Below are positions 6,133 through 6,249 of a DNA stretch of 6,249 nucleotides, piece after piece (the stretch's first letter is position 1; every line of letters begins with the position of its first letter). The position numbers and the translations under genes are program-made. The DNA is from an uncultured Oscillospiraceae bacterium (GTDB lineage Bacteria > Bacillota > Clostridia > Oscillospirales > Oscillospiraceae): assembly GCA_900769995.1 (NCBI GenBank), contig CAAGIT010000122.1:1-6249 (forward strand), in the 5' to 3' direction. The notes under the pieces were generated by a model. It did no database searches and was not told the DNA's origin. It worked only from the letters and a program-made list of their open reading frames with translations.

Positions 6133-6249
6133 TTAAAGAACGCCCTTCTGCAGGATAATGCAGCCGTAGGGCAGCGTTTCGCTGGTGCAGACGGTGACAT
6201 AGGCATTCTTTGCCTTTTCATAGAACTTGGTACGCTCGATCTCTCCGAC
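6133..6249 (-). CDS. RbsD/FucU-family sugar mutarotase, C-terminal end (5' end outside window)
   Basis: On the minus strand an open frame enters from the right edge and ends at a TAA (6133-6135 on the plus strand), giving 38 residues. They read GEIERTKFYEKAKNAYVTV (2-20), then CTSETLPYGCIILQKGVL. This closely follows the end of the RbsD/FucU family, whose members typically finish with 'IERFAFYE.AKKAYA.V.TGE...Y.N.IL.KGV'. The 'ER..FYE.AK' form is nearer to FucU (L-fucose mutarotase) than to RbsD (D-ribose pyranase). Such cytosolic enzymes interconvert sugar anomers after uptake, which fits the importer genes immediately downstream on the same strand. Two deviations are visible: TSE in place of TGE, and Cys30 where an Asn usually follows Tyr by two residues. 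Only the C-terminus is visible, so the assignment rests on a short match plus gene context. Confidence 0.75.
   Translation of the reverse strand, partial: VGEIERTKFYEKAKNAYVTVCTSETLPYGCIILQKGVL

Noticed and set aside
5025..6158. A 377-codon open frame on the plus strand antisense to the binding protein gene
   Set aside because: It mirrors the binding protein codons, has no ribosome binding site, and reads as low-complexity Val/Asp/Ala-rich protein. Strong codon bias in the real gene explains the lack of stops.

Overview
This window looks like the chromosome of a Clostridia-type Bacillota (Firmicutes), most plausibly a gut Oscillospiraceae or a relative. The support is a base composition near one half G+C, strong Gram-positive Shine-Dalgarno sites (AGGAGG, GAGGTGATC), a lipoprotein-anchored solute-binding protein and simple intrinsic terminators. 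The family-level placement is an inference and was not tested.

Layout from left to right. Positions 1-869 (+) hold the 3' part of a membrane protein resembling the permease of an ABC exporter. Positions 870-1183 are a convergent intergenic region packed with hairpins; two of them, at its two ends, share the same 14-bp stem in what looks like a composite inverted-repeat element. From 1184 to the right edge everything is on the minus strand. Read in the direction of transcription (right to left) the order is: the last 38 codons of an RbsD/FucU-type sugar mutarotase (6133-6249), a CUT2-type sugar-binding lipoprotein (4998-6029), a double-domain RbsA-like ATPase (3395-4903), an RbsC-like permease (2370-3380), a strong intrinsic terminator (2326-2355), and then a LacI-family repressor (1184-2224) with its own sigma-A-like promoter (-35 at 2289-2294, -10 at 2266-2271).

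How the genes work together. The binding protein, ATPase and permease form a complete ABC importer of the ribose/galactose/autoinducer-2 class. The upstream mutarotase would interconvert the anomers of the imported sugar so that a kinase or isomerase, probably encoded beyond the right edge, can use it. The LacI-family protein, with an effector domain of the same fold as the binding protein, is the likely local regulator, although no operator could be identified. The sugar cannot be read from the sequence; ribose and fucose are both suggested by the mutarotase family. A hairpin between the binding protein and ATPase genes, without a U-tract, may set unequal expression of the transporter subunits.

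No wholly new system is evident. The points most worth a second look are the paired-hairpin element at 878-1200, whose extended inverted repeat overlaps the last codons of the repressor gene, and the mutarotase C-terminus, which has Cys where the family normally has Asn.
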